Under the pieces are notes generated by a model that saw only the letters and a list, made by a program, of their open reading frames with translations, ran no database searches and was not told the origin of the DNA. From contig CAKQKT010000020.1 in the NCBI GenBank assembly GCA_934249275.1, positions 1-21,988 on the forward strand: 21,988 nt of DNA, in the 5' to 3' direction. Positions 1 through 6,655 of this stretch are shown one piece after another (position 1 is the first letter of the stretch; the number at the start of each line of letters is the position of its first letter). Source of the stretch: an uncultured Sutterella sp. (lineage in GTDB: Bacteria; Pseudomonadota; Gammaproteobacteria; Burkholderiales; Burkholderiaceae_F). The translations under genes and the position numbers were made by a program.

Positions 1-109
1 TTCTCACGAGCCGGTTCTGACCTCGACTAAGGCACCATCGAGCCCCCTGTTTCCCCAAAAAGTCGGAAGAGCCAAAAGTTTGTATGTTACGAGGAGGGAG
101 GAGAGAATA

Positions 110-187
110 ATGTGGTTGATCTACCGGCTTGCTGCTGCAATTACGACTACTTTCAATAAGACTCGCTCGACAGGATTATTCAAATGA
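110..187 (+). CDS. putative 25-aa leader ORF upstream of the DUF1848 gene
   Basis: A short ORF, MWLIYRLAAAITTTFNKTRS followed by TGLFK, begins at an ATG eight bases after a near-perfect Shine-Dalgarno (GGAGG at 97-101, inside a purine-rich run 91-106). It ends in TGA that overlaps the ATG of the DUF1848 gene (ATGA, 184-187). Its ribosome-binding site is visibly stronger than that of the downstream gene (AGGA, 172-175), and its last codons run across that site. This arrangement suggests translational coupling or a leader peptide. The N-terminal half is hydrophobic. I recognise no homolog. It could also be a chance ORF behind a fortuitous purine run. It is in another frame from the DUF1848 gene, which already has a complete N-terminus, so a frameshifted extension is less likely. 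Confidence 0.45.
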   Translation: MWLIYRLAAAITTTFNKTRSTGLFK

Positions 188-1296
188 TCGTTGACCTCCA
201 AACGCCCGACGGACTTGTGCGGGCTCAGACGCCCGTCATTCTTTCGGCGAGCCGCTCTACCGACATTCCGGCCTACTACGGCGGCTGGTTCATGAACCGA
301 TTGCGCGAAGGCTGGTGCGCGTGGGTGAATCCGTTCAACCGGCGCCCGTCCTACGTTTCCTTCAAGGACGTGAAGGCGGTCGTCTTCTGGACGAAGAATC
401 CGGCGCCTTTTCTGCAGCATCTCGACGAGCTCGAGAAGCGAGGCCTGCATTACTACTTTCAATACACGCTCAACGATTATGAGCGAGAAGGTTTCGAGCC
501 CAACGTGCCGGCTCTCGAAAAGCGCATTGAGACGTTCAGGCGGTTGTCCGAGCGGATCGGCCCCGAGCGGGTCGTCTGGCGCTTCGATCCGATCATTCTG
601 TCGCCGGAAACCAGTCCTCGGGACATCCTCATGAGGATCTGGACGATCGGCAAGGCGCTCAAAGGCTGCACGAACAAGCTGGTCGTGAGCTTCGTCGATG
701 TTGCTGCATACCGCAAGGTTCAGGCGAACCTCGTGCGCGATACGAAGCTATTCACGAAGGAGAACGTACACACGGCCGAACCGACGGAGGCTCAGCGCCG
801 GGAGATCTGCGAAGGCCTGGTCAAGATCCGCGAGCGCTGGCGCTCGGAAGGCTGGAACCTCGAGATTGCGAGCTGTGCCGAGGACTGCAATCTGGAAGAG
901 TGGGGCATTTTTCATAATCGCTGCATCGACGGCGAGCTGATGGAGCGCGCGTTCGGCGAGGACAAAGCCTTCGTGCACTTCCTGCATACGGGAAAACTTC
1001 CGGCGGCAGCCGCCGGCATGACGGCGTGCTCGCTCTTCGAGGAGCCGTCGATTCCCGTCATCCCGATTGAGAAGCGCAAGAATCTCAAGGACAAAGGCCA
1101 GCGCGAGGCTTGCGGGTGCATCGTGAGCAAGGACATCGGCATGTACAACACATGCATGCATTTCTGCGTTTATTGCTACGCCAACACCAGCCGCCGGACG
1201 GTGCTCGACAACCGCCGTCGCCACGATCCGGCGAGCCCGTTCCTGGCCGGCGCGCCGGGCAGGGCGGACGATGCAGGCGAAGAGGTTGTCGAATGA
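184..1296 (+). CDS. DUF1848 family protein with C-terminal radical-SAM-like cysteine cluster
   Basis: The 370-aa protein matches the DUF1848 family: an N-terminal SASRSTDIPAYY segment (21-32), VVFWTKNP (66-73), a TIM-barrel-like middle with RFDPIIL (133-139), and a conserved C-terminal cysteine region. That region holds CGC (310-312), then C324-x3-C328-x2-C331 followed by YAN. CX3CX2C is the [4Fe-4S] signature that radical-SAM enzymes carry near their N-terminus; here it lies near the C-terminus, as known for this family. More cysteines sit at 231, 235 and 247. The biochemical role of the family is unknown to me. The chosen ATG has AGGA eight bases upstream. The last about 35 residues after YANTS are low-complexity and probably outside the domain. 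The stop overlaps the start of the HNH gene (ATGA), so the two are probably co-translated. Confidence 0.9.
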   Translation: MIVDLQTPDGLVRAQTPVILSASRSTDIPAYYGGWFMNRLREGWCAWVNPFNRRPSYVSFKDVKAVVFWTKNPAPFLQHLDELEKRGLHYYFQYTLNDYEREGFEPNVPALEKRIETFRRLSERIGPERVVWRFDPIILSPETSPRDILMRIWTIGKALKGCTNKLVVSFVDVAAYRKVQANLVRDTKLFTKENVHTAEPTEAQRREICEGLVKIRERWRSEGWNLEIASCAEDCNLEEWGIFHNRCIDGELMERAFGEDKAFVHFLHTGKLPAAAAGMTACSLFEEPSIPVIPIEKRKNLKDKGQREACGCIVSKDIGMYNTCMHFCVYCYANTSRRTVLDNRRRHDPASPFLAGAPGRADDAGEEVVE

Positions 1297-2051
1297 AGAT
1301 ATGGAAGGTCATGCGAACGGCGGTTCGCGGGGCGGGCTTTGCGGCGAGCGTCGGCATGCATGTCGGTACGAACGTCGTGAAGGGCGCCGTAAGCCTTGCC
1401 GGCACCGCTGCCGAGGCGGTTCAAAAGACCGGACGCGGCGACTGGGAGGGCCTTGAGCGCCTTGCCGAAAGGACGGTCGAAGGCGTCGGAAGAGCCGTTG
1501 AAGGCAAGTTTCGCGCAACGGGCGAGCTTCTCGACGAAGCCGACCGATGCCTGCAGGATCCCGATAGGCGCTTCTTCACGAAAAAGAATGCGGCCAGAAC
1601 GGCGGCTGCGGCCACGCTGGCCGTGACGGCCGTCGCGGGTGCGTCTGCGCTGGACCTGGATTGCGCGCCGGATATGTCGGACGCCCCGGATTTCGACGGT
1701 GCGGATGCGGCAGGGAGCGCGGGCTTCGCGCCGGGCGACCTCTCGGTTGAGAACGGCGTCTTCACGGGCGGCGAGGAGCAGCTCGGAAGACTCATTGAGT
1801 ACGGCCAGGTCGACGGTGCCGAACATGTGCCGGCCGACGAAGTGGTGCGCAGCATCGCTTCCCGAGATGCCTTCCTGTCCGCGCACGGGTTTGACGGCGT
1901 GCCCGACGGCTACCAGGTCCATCATGTAAGGCCGCTCTCCGAAGGCGGCGCGGATGCGCCCGAAAACATGATCCTCGTGAGCGACGAGGAACACGCGGCC
2001 ATCACGTCCGCCCACGCCTCCTTCTACGGCTGGCGCAACTGGGACGCGTAA
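1293..2051 (+). CDS. HNH-nuclease-like protein with hydrophobic central segment
   Basis: The 252-aa product starts at the ATG that overlaps the DUF1848 stop; a longer in-frame reading from 1110 would overlap that gene by nearly 190 bases and is not needed. Residues 205-246 form an HNH-type (beta-beta-alpha metal) nuclease: YQVHHVRPLSEGG with H210/H211, N225 in PENMILV, and candidate third histidines H234 and H241, ending in FYGW. Residues 1-95 are glycine/alanine-rich and amphipathic, residues 100-120 are an alanine-rich hydrophobic stretch that could be a membrane segment, and 121-160 is acidic and likely disordered. A C-terminal HNH behind a variable N-terminus is common in secreted toxins and also in housekeeping or phage nucleases. 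No immunity gene is obvious next to it. A strong terminator follows 25 bases after the stop. The nuclease call is good; the role is open. Confidence 0.78.
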   Translation: MKIWKVMRTAVRGAGFAASVGMHVGTNVVKGAVSLAGTAAEAVQKTGRGDWEGLERLAERTVEGVGRAVEGKFRATGELLDEADRCLQDPDRRFFTKKNAARTAAAATLAVTAVAGASALDLDCAPDMSDAPDFDGADAAGSAGFAPGDLSVENGVFTGGEEQLGRLIEYGQVDGAEHVPADEVVRSIASRDAFLSAHGFDGVPDGYQVHHVRPLSEGGADAPENMILVSDEEHAAITSAHASFYGWRNWDA

Positions 2052-2075
2052 GCGGAAGCAATTGAAGAATATTGA

Positions 2076-2117
2076 GCGGCGCACGGAGCTGAAGGCTTCG
2101 TGCGCCGCCTGCTTTTT
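2076..2117 (+). terminator. intrinsic terminator of the DUF1848-HNH operon
   Basis: A perfect 10-bp stem (GCGGCGCACG at 2076-2085 with CGTGCGCCGC at 2099-2108), extendable inward by four more pairs including a wobble, is followed by CTGC and five T. It lies 25 bases after the HNH stop and closes the first operon. Confidence 0.85.
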
Positions 2118-2141
2118 GGGTCTCGCTGAGGATAAACGCGC

Positions 2142-2171
2142 TTACAGGTTGGAGAGGCTGCGGTGTAAACT
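2142..2171 (+). promoter_or_regulatory. possible promoter for the 2238-5298 operon
   Basis: TTACAG (2142-2147) and TAAACT (2166-2171) are separated by 18 bases and lie between the preceding terminator and the next gene, giving a leader of about 60 bases. The match to sigma-70 consensus is moderate, so this is a weak prediction. Confidence 0.25.
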
Positions 2172-2237
2172 GAAAGAAGCCTTTCGTCTTTTGACGGAGG
2201 CTGAAATTGAGCTCGACCCGAGGAGAGATAGGACTTT

Positions 2238-2789
2238 ATGAACGACGTTTCCGAACGCGGCCTGCCCGAAGGCCTGAAGGTGCTGGCCGAGGCGGCGCCG
2301 CTGCCGCCCATCCCGTCCGAAGCCGCTGAGAGGCTTGAGGAGACGGCGGAGTTTTTCTTCGCCACCGACCGCAGGGATCCGCCCGTGCCGCCCATGCTCC
2401 CCGAGGATTTGCCCGAGGAGGCGCATGCCGCCGGCGTTCGCTGGCTTGCCTTCGGCGTGCGAGGACGCGGACTGCAGGGAAAGCGCTTTGACTACTACCT
2501 TCTCTCGGACGGTCTACGCATTGCGGTGACGCTCCCCTGGGCGCGCATCTACGGCGACCCGGATGAGGAGCAAGCAGCGCTCGAGTCGGCGTTTCATCTG
2601 GTGAGGCTGTGCCTTGCCAGGGAGGTTGACGGCCGGCGGCTGGAGGTTTCGCTCAACCGCGAAAGGTGCTCGTGGCGCCTGACGTCGGACGGCGAGACGA
2701 TTGTCGAAGGCGAAGGCGTCGACGGCCTGCTCGACGAGCTTGGCACGGAGGACGCGGACGTGCCCATGCAGTACTGGATCAGCGTTTAG
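2238..2789 (+). CDS. unrecognised acidic 183-aa protein, first gene of the kinase-like operon
   Basis: I do not recognise this family. The protein is acidic, without signal peptide or membrane segment. Residues 1-60 are rich in Glu and Pro (LPEDLPEEAH just after). A more structured part from about residue 68 has alternating beta-like stretches (FDYYLLSDGLRIAVTLPWA, then LEVSLNRERCSWRLTSDG) around a helix with Leu and Arg (ALESAFHLVRLCLAREV). AGG at 2230-2232 precedes the ATG at a suitable distance, and an upstream AGGAG is further off. Only ten bases separate its stop from the next start. A small acidic protein before a very large one resembles a secretion chaperone-effector or antitoxin/immunity-effector pair, but nothing in the sequence proves either. 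Codon use and GC match the neighbours. Confidence 0.75.
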   Translation: MNDVSERGLPEGLKVLAEAAPLPPIPSEAAERLEETAEFFFATDRRDPPVPPMLPEDLPEEAHAAGVRWLAFGVRGRGLQGKRFDYYLLSDGLRIAVTLPWARIYGDPDEEQAALESAFHLVRLCLAREVDGRRLEVSLNRERCSWRLTSDGETIVEGEGVDGLLDELGTEDADVPMQYWISV

Positions 2790-2799
2790 GAGAACCAAA

Positions 2800-5298
2800 A
2801 TGACCGGAAGCATCACCAATGTGAACAATGGAATTCATCCGATTCAGGCTGCAGACGAGGGCATGGCCGTTGATGCGGCCGCCCTGCAGCATGAGGCGCC
2901 GGCAGCGGCTCAGACCGAGGCGCCTGCGGCGGGGGCGCCCGACAGTGCCCAAGAGCAGCTGCAGGCGGCTCGCGGCCGTCTTGAGGACATGGCCCGCAAG
3001 GCCGTGGAGCGCTCGCAGGGCCTTCCCTGCCTTGACGAGAAGACGGCGGACCGCCTGAAGGCCGCCTCTCCGCGTCCGTGGTTCAACTCGGAGCGCAAGG
3101 AAGCGCATGCTGCGCTTGAGGCGGCCGCCGACCGGTGCGACGAGGCGACCAGGGTGCTTGCACAGTTCAAGGCCGCCGACTTCGCGGGCGCAAATCCTGG
3201 TGAAGACGCCATGGATGCGCTTGCGGGCTATGTTGAAGCCCAGAACGGATTTGCCGCTGCCGTCGACGCCTTCGTGGCGAAGGGCGGCCGCTGCCGTGCG
3301 GGACTCGCCTCGCTCAGGCAGGCGTCTCAGAACCGCATCGGCGAAATGCTCAACTTTGCGGCCCAGATGCGCACGATGACGCCCGAAGATGCGGCCGGCG
3401 TCGACATGATGAGGGAGGTCGGCCGCTCGGCCGTGACGATGCACGGCGGTCATGAGGTGCTCGGAAAGACGGCCGCCGAGGCGCAGAGGCTCTTTGACCG
3501 GCTTGACGCCATTCAGGGCATGAAGAACCGGATGCCGCTCTCGGAGTTCCACAAGCAGATCGACGTGCTCGCGGGCGATGCGAAGGCGCTCAAGAAGAAG
3601 CTTGAAGAGGTGCGGGTCAAGGCGGCCGTGATTGCCGATGCAGGCGCCTTCGAGGCCGTGGCAAAGCTCATCGACCGCTCGGTCGATCGCGTCGCCGAGC
3701 TCAAGCGCGTCGACGAGCGAGGGACCGTGTTGAAGGCCTTCAGGCAGGCGCTTCCCTGGTTTGACATGGAGAAGGTTGTACAGCTTGCCGACCTGATTCC
3801 GACGCGTGATGGCCAGCGCCTCTGCATGGCGTTTGAGAAGTACAACGCGATCGTCGAGCGGACCGAGCAGGCCGTGAGGTCCGGCAGCGGTATCAACGAA
3901 ATTCCGAGGTCCATGACCGAAGCATTGCGGCAGTTCGGCAGGAGCAAGGAGCTCATTACGGCCTTGGACGAATACCAGTACCGCATGGAAAGGAACCAGG
4001 GCAATCAGGAGATGACCGATTTCTGCGCCCTGGTCGAGTCCGTCATGGCGGCCGATGAAAAACGCATCGGGGCCGAAGGACGCCAGATCGTCGAGATGCT
4101 CGCCGGCATCGGCCGGGGCATGCATGCAAGGGGCGAGTACATTGCCGCGGCCTTCAAGTACAACCTGAATCTGCCGATGGCGGTTGAAGCATCGCTTCGC
4201 GGACTCCCCGTCGATCAGCTCGAGCTGACGGCGAGCGACGACGTGCTCGTCGAGGCCCGCCGCCTCGGCCATGGCGCCGTCAATGCGGTCGAGCTGTGCG
4301 AATACCGCGGCGCGGACGGCGAAAGCGTGAAGCTGGTCTTCAAGCCCGAGCTCGGCGCAAGGCGAGGCCTCGACAACATGATGGCGTCCGGTTTCGGCTA
4401 CGGGGACGCCGTCACCTCCATGCAGCTCAACGTGGCGAGCTGCATCGCGGCCGACGAGATCGGCTGCGGCGGCGTGATCGCGCGCTCGCGCATCGGTTCC
4501 CGCAACGGCACGCTGGGCCTCTTCATGGAGGCCGCGCCCGGCAAGACCGCAGCCGCCATGCTGAAAGGAAACGACCCCGTCATGAAGAATGCGGAGGACC
4601 GGGAGCTTTCGGTTCGGGAGGGCATCGAGTACATGAGAGACAAGGGCACGCTTGATGCGGTGCGCGCCAATCTGATGAACGAATGCTCGAAGCTTGAATG
4701 GGCCGACCTGCTTTCGGGGCAGAGCGACCGGCATCAGGACAACTATCTCGTCAGCATCAATCCCGATACGGGAGCTGTGAAGGTGACGGGCATCGACAAC
4801 GACGCCTCCTTCGGCGTTCGCCGCGTGGGGCTCAACAAGATCAATGTCACGGGCTCGGAGCACGTCGAGATGCTCAAGCGGTTTAAAGTGACCGTTGACG
4901 CCGACGGAACGATCGACATCGGCAAGCTGAACAACATGCAGCGCAGCTTCATTTACGGCAATTTCGGCCTCAATCAGATGTCGACGCCGTCCGTCATCGG
5001 ACGCAACGTCTTCGAGCGCCTGAGGAACGTCGACGAGGAGGCGTACGCCAAAAAGCTTGCCGCCTGCATGGATGCGCCGGCCGTCGAATCCGCTGTCTCC
5101 CGCCTGCGTGCCGCCAAGGCGCATGCCGCGGCGCTTGACCGGCAGGGCCGCGTGATCGACGACTGGGCCGACGGGCGAGCTGCCGAGGCGCTGAGGGCCG
5201 ACTACAAGGAGTGGAACACGCTGACCGGCATGACGGGCCTTATGGAACGAGTGACGAACGGGTTCTACAACCGCGATCTGAAGGCCTTGTTCGGATAA
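2800..5298 (+). CDS. 832-aa protein with PI4K/HipA-like kinase motifs, candidate effector
   Basis: The start at 2800 follows AGGAGA in the TTAGGAGAACC leader; an upstream in-frame ATG at 2701 would lie inside the previous gene. Residues 1-50 are polar, then Ala/Gln/Pro-rich without a Sec signal, resembling a flexible secretion leader. Residues 50-480 are Ala/Glu/Lys/Arg-rich and predicted to be long helices or coiled coil. Residues about 480-680 carry kinase-like motifs: SVKLVFKPE with K515 as candidate ATP-binding lysine, GLFMEAAPGKTA (573-584) as a possible hinge, SDRHQDNYLV with D643 and N648 as catalytic loop, and TGIDNDASFG with D666 or D668 as metal ligand. From memory the order and spacing resemble type II phosphatidylinositol 4-kinases (FKP, DRxxDNW, IDNG) and more loosely HipA-type kinases. 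A helical tail of about 150 residues follows. Substrate unknown; the effector role is inference. A terminator follows. Confidence 0.82.
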   Translation: MTGSITNVNNGIHPIQAADEGMAVDAAALQHEAPAAAQTEAPAAGAPDSAQEQLQAARGRLEDMARKAVERSQGLPCLDEKTADRLKAASPRPWFNSERKEAHAALEAAADRCDEATRVLAQFKAADFAGANPGEDAMDALAGYVEAQNGFAAAVDAFVAKGGRCRAGLASLRQASQNRIGEMLNFAAQMRTMTPEDAAGVDMMREVGRSAVTMHGGHEVLGKTAAEAQRLFDRLDAIQGMKNRMPLSEFHKQIDVLAGDAKALKKKLEEVRVKAAVIADAGAFEAVAKLIDRSVDRVAELKRVDERGTVLKAFRQALPWFDMEKVVQLADLIPTRDGQRLCMAFEKYNAIVERTEQAVRSGSGINEIPRSMTEALRQFGRSKELITALDEYQYRMERNQGNQEMTDFCALVESVMAADEKRIGAEGRQIVEMLAGIGRGMHARGEYIAAAFKYNLNLPMAVEASLRGLPVDQLELTASDDVLVEARRLGHGAVNAVELCEYRGADGESVKLVFKPELGARRGLDNMMASGFGYGDAVTSMQLNVASCIAADEIGCGGVIARSRIGSRNGTLGLFMEAAPGKTAAAMLKGNDPVMKNAEDRELSVREGIEYMRDKGTLDAVRANLMNECSKLEWADLLSGQSDRHQDNYLVSINPDTGAVKVTGIDNDASFGVRRVGLNKINVTGSEHVEMLKRFKVTVDADGTIDIGKLNNMQRSFIYGNFGLNQMSTPSVIGRNVFERLRNVDEEAYAKKLAACMDAPAVESAVSRLRAAKAHAAALDRQGRVIDDWADGRAAEALRADYKEWNTLTGMTGLMERVTNGFYNRDLKALFG

Positions 5299-5321
5299 GG
5301 TTCGGCAGGATGGCTGGAGCC

Positions 5322-5373
5322 AAAAAAACGAAGGACCCCGCGGGTGACGCAGCCCGCGAGGTCCTTCGCTTTT
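5322..5373. terminator. bidirectional intrinsic terminator between convergent genes
   Basis: CGAAGGACC-CGCGGG type arms pair across 5329-5368 (CCCGCGGG side against GCCCGCG, outer CGAAGGACC with its perfect complement GGTCCTTCG). Seven A (5322-5328) give a U-tract for the - strand and CTTTT (5369-5373) a weaker one for the + strand. It serves both the 832-aa gene and the M20 gene. Confidence 0.82.
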
Positions 5374-5386
5374 CGGAAAGCCGGGA

Positions 5387-6565
5387 TTACTTCATCAGCT
5401 CGATGCCGAGGTAGTCGAGGGCGGTTTGAACGTGGAGAGCTGCGCCCTTGACGAGGACGGACTCGTCGACGGTATAGCAGCCGTGGTGCTGCGGCCAGAC
5501 GGCGTTGCAGGCTTCGTTGCGCACGCCGAGAAGGACCATGGCGCCGGGGATCTTTTCCTGATAGTAGGCGAAGTCTTCGCCGCCCATCTGGAGGTCGGCC
5601 TCGATGACGCCCTTTTCGCCGAAGATCTTGGCGGCGGCGCCGTTGACGACGTCGATCATGCCGGCGTCGTTGATGGTGACGGGCACCATGCGCTTGTATT
5701 CGACGGTGGCGGTGCCGCGCATGGCTTCGGCGGTGGAGCGCGAGATGCGCTCGATGCGTTCGGCGAAGCTGTCGCGGACGGCGGGGCTGAACGTGCGGGT
5801 CGTGCCTTCGAGTTCGGCGGTGCCGGCAACGACGTTGAAGCGGGTGCCGGAATGGAACTTGCCGATCGTGACGACGGCCGTTTCAACCGGATAGAGCTCG
5901 CGGGAGACGATCGTCTGGAGGTTCTGGGCGATGGCTGCGCCCATGAGGACCGCGTCGGCGCCGAGCTGCGGCTGAGCGCCGTGCGTGGACTTGCCCTTGA
6001 CGTGGATCTTGAACTGGTCGCCGGAGGCCATGACCGGGCCCTTGCGGGTGGCGACGGTGCCGGCCGGGTAGTCGGACCAGACGTGCATGCCGAAGCAGGC
6101 GTCGACGCCGTCAAGCGCGCCTTCCTCGATCATCGCCTGGGCGCCGCAGCCGAGCTCTTCGGCGGGCTGGAAGGCGAAGACGATCGTGCCCTTGAGCTGA
6201 TCCTTGATTTCGTTGACCATCATCGCGGCCGTAAGAAGCATCGAGATGTGGCAGTCGTGGCCGCAGGCGTGCATGACGCCCGGGACTTCGCTGGCGAACG
6301 GCAGGCCGGTTTCCTCCTGAACGGAGAGCGCGTCGATGTCGCCGCGAAGCATGATGGTGCGGCCGGGCTCCTTGCCGACGATGCGGGCGAGCGTGCCCGT
6401 GCCCATGCCGCAGGCGCGCCATTCGATGCCGGCGCGGTCAAGCTCGGCGCGAATGCGCTCGGCGGTCTTCACTTCCTTGGTGCTTTCTTCCGGATGCTGG
6501 TGGAACCAGCGGCGCATCTCGATCTGATAGCCGTTGTACTTGGCCATGAGTTGCTGGAGTGTCAT
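5387..6565 (-). CDS. M20D family amidohydrolase (hippurate / N-acyl-amino-acid hydrolase type)
   Basis: The 392-aa protein has normal length for M20D metallohydrolases, which cleave N-acyl or amide bonds with two divalent metals. Visible signatures are WFHQHPE (20-26), LRGDIDAL (73-80), HACGHDCH (99-106, ligands C101 and H103), PAEE (134-137) with the general base and metal glutamates, H161 in GMHV, the dimerisation or lid domain around 181-290 with STHGAQP (193-199), GGEDF (328-332) and a C-terminal HH (360-361). No signal peptide, so cytoplasmic. The start has AAAGGA upstream with a 10-base spacer. It lies 90 bases downstream of a permease gene on the same strand, with a terminator-like hairpin between, suggesting import and hydrolysis of one substrate class at unequal expression levels. 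The exact substrate cannot be read from sequence; hippurate, acyl-amino acids or indole-acetyl conjugates are possible. Confidence 0.9.
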   Translation of the reverse strand: MTLQQLMAKYNGYQIEMRRWFHQHPEESTKEVKTAERIRAELDRAGIEWRACGMGTGTLARIVGKEPGRTIMLRGDIDALSVQEETGLPFASEVPGVMHACGHDCHISMLLTAAMMVNEIKDQLKGTIVFAFQPAEELGCGAQAMIEEGALDGVDACFGMHVWSDYPAGTVATRKGPVMASGDQFKIHVKGKSTHGAQPQLGADAVLMGAAIAQNLQTIVSRELYPVETAVVTIGKFHSGTRFNVVAGTAELEGTTRTFSPAVRDSFAERIERISRSTAEAMRGTATVEYKRMVPVTINDAGMIDVVNGAAAKIFGEKGVIEADLQMGGEDFAYYQEKIPGAMVLLGVRNEACNAVWPQHHGCYTVDESVLVKGAALHVQTALDYLGIELMK

Positions 6566-6581
6566 TTTTCATTGGTCCTTT

Positions 6582-6626
6582 AAAAAGCTGTCAGGCGCAG
6601 GACCGTTTCGGGTGGACTGCGCCTGA
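6582..6626 (-). terminator. terminator-like hairpin between permease and M20 genes
   Basis: A perfect 10-bp inverted repeat, TCAGGCGCAG (6591-6600) with CTGCGCCTGA (6617-6626), is followed on the - strand by CAGC and five U (6586 down to 6582). It sits 17 bases before the M20 start and would terminate or attenuate readthrough from the permease, or protect the upstream mRNA 3' end. Confidence 0.6.
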
Positions 6627-6655
6627 GCGGGTGAATGTTTCGGTCGGCGTGTTCG

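Noticed and set aside
1..30. Possible tail of an upstream gene ending in TAA at 28-30
   Set aside because: Only nine codons are visible, so it cannot be distinguished from chance.
2779..5124. 781-codon open frame antisense to the 832-aa gene
   Set aside because: It is the high-GC shadow of the + strand gene. Its translation is His/Arg/Leu-rich without domains, while the sense strand has a proper ribosome site and kinase-like motifs.
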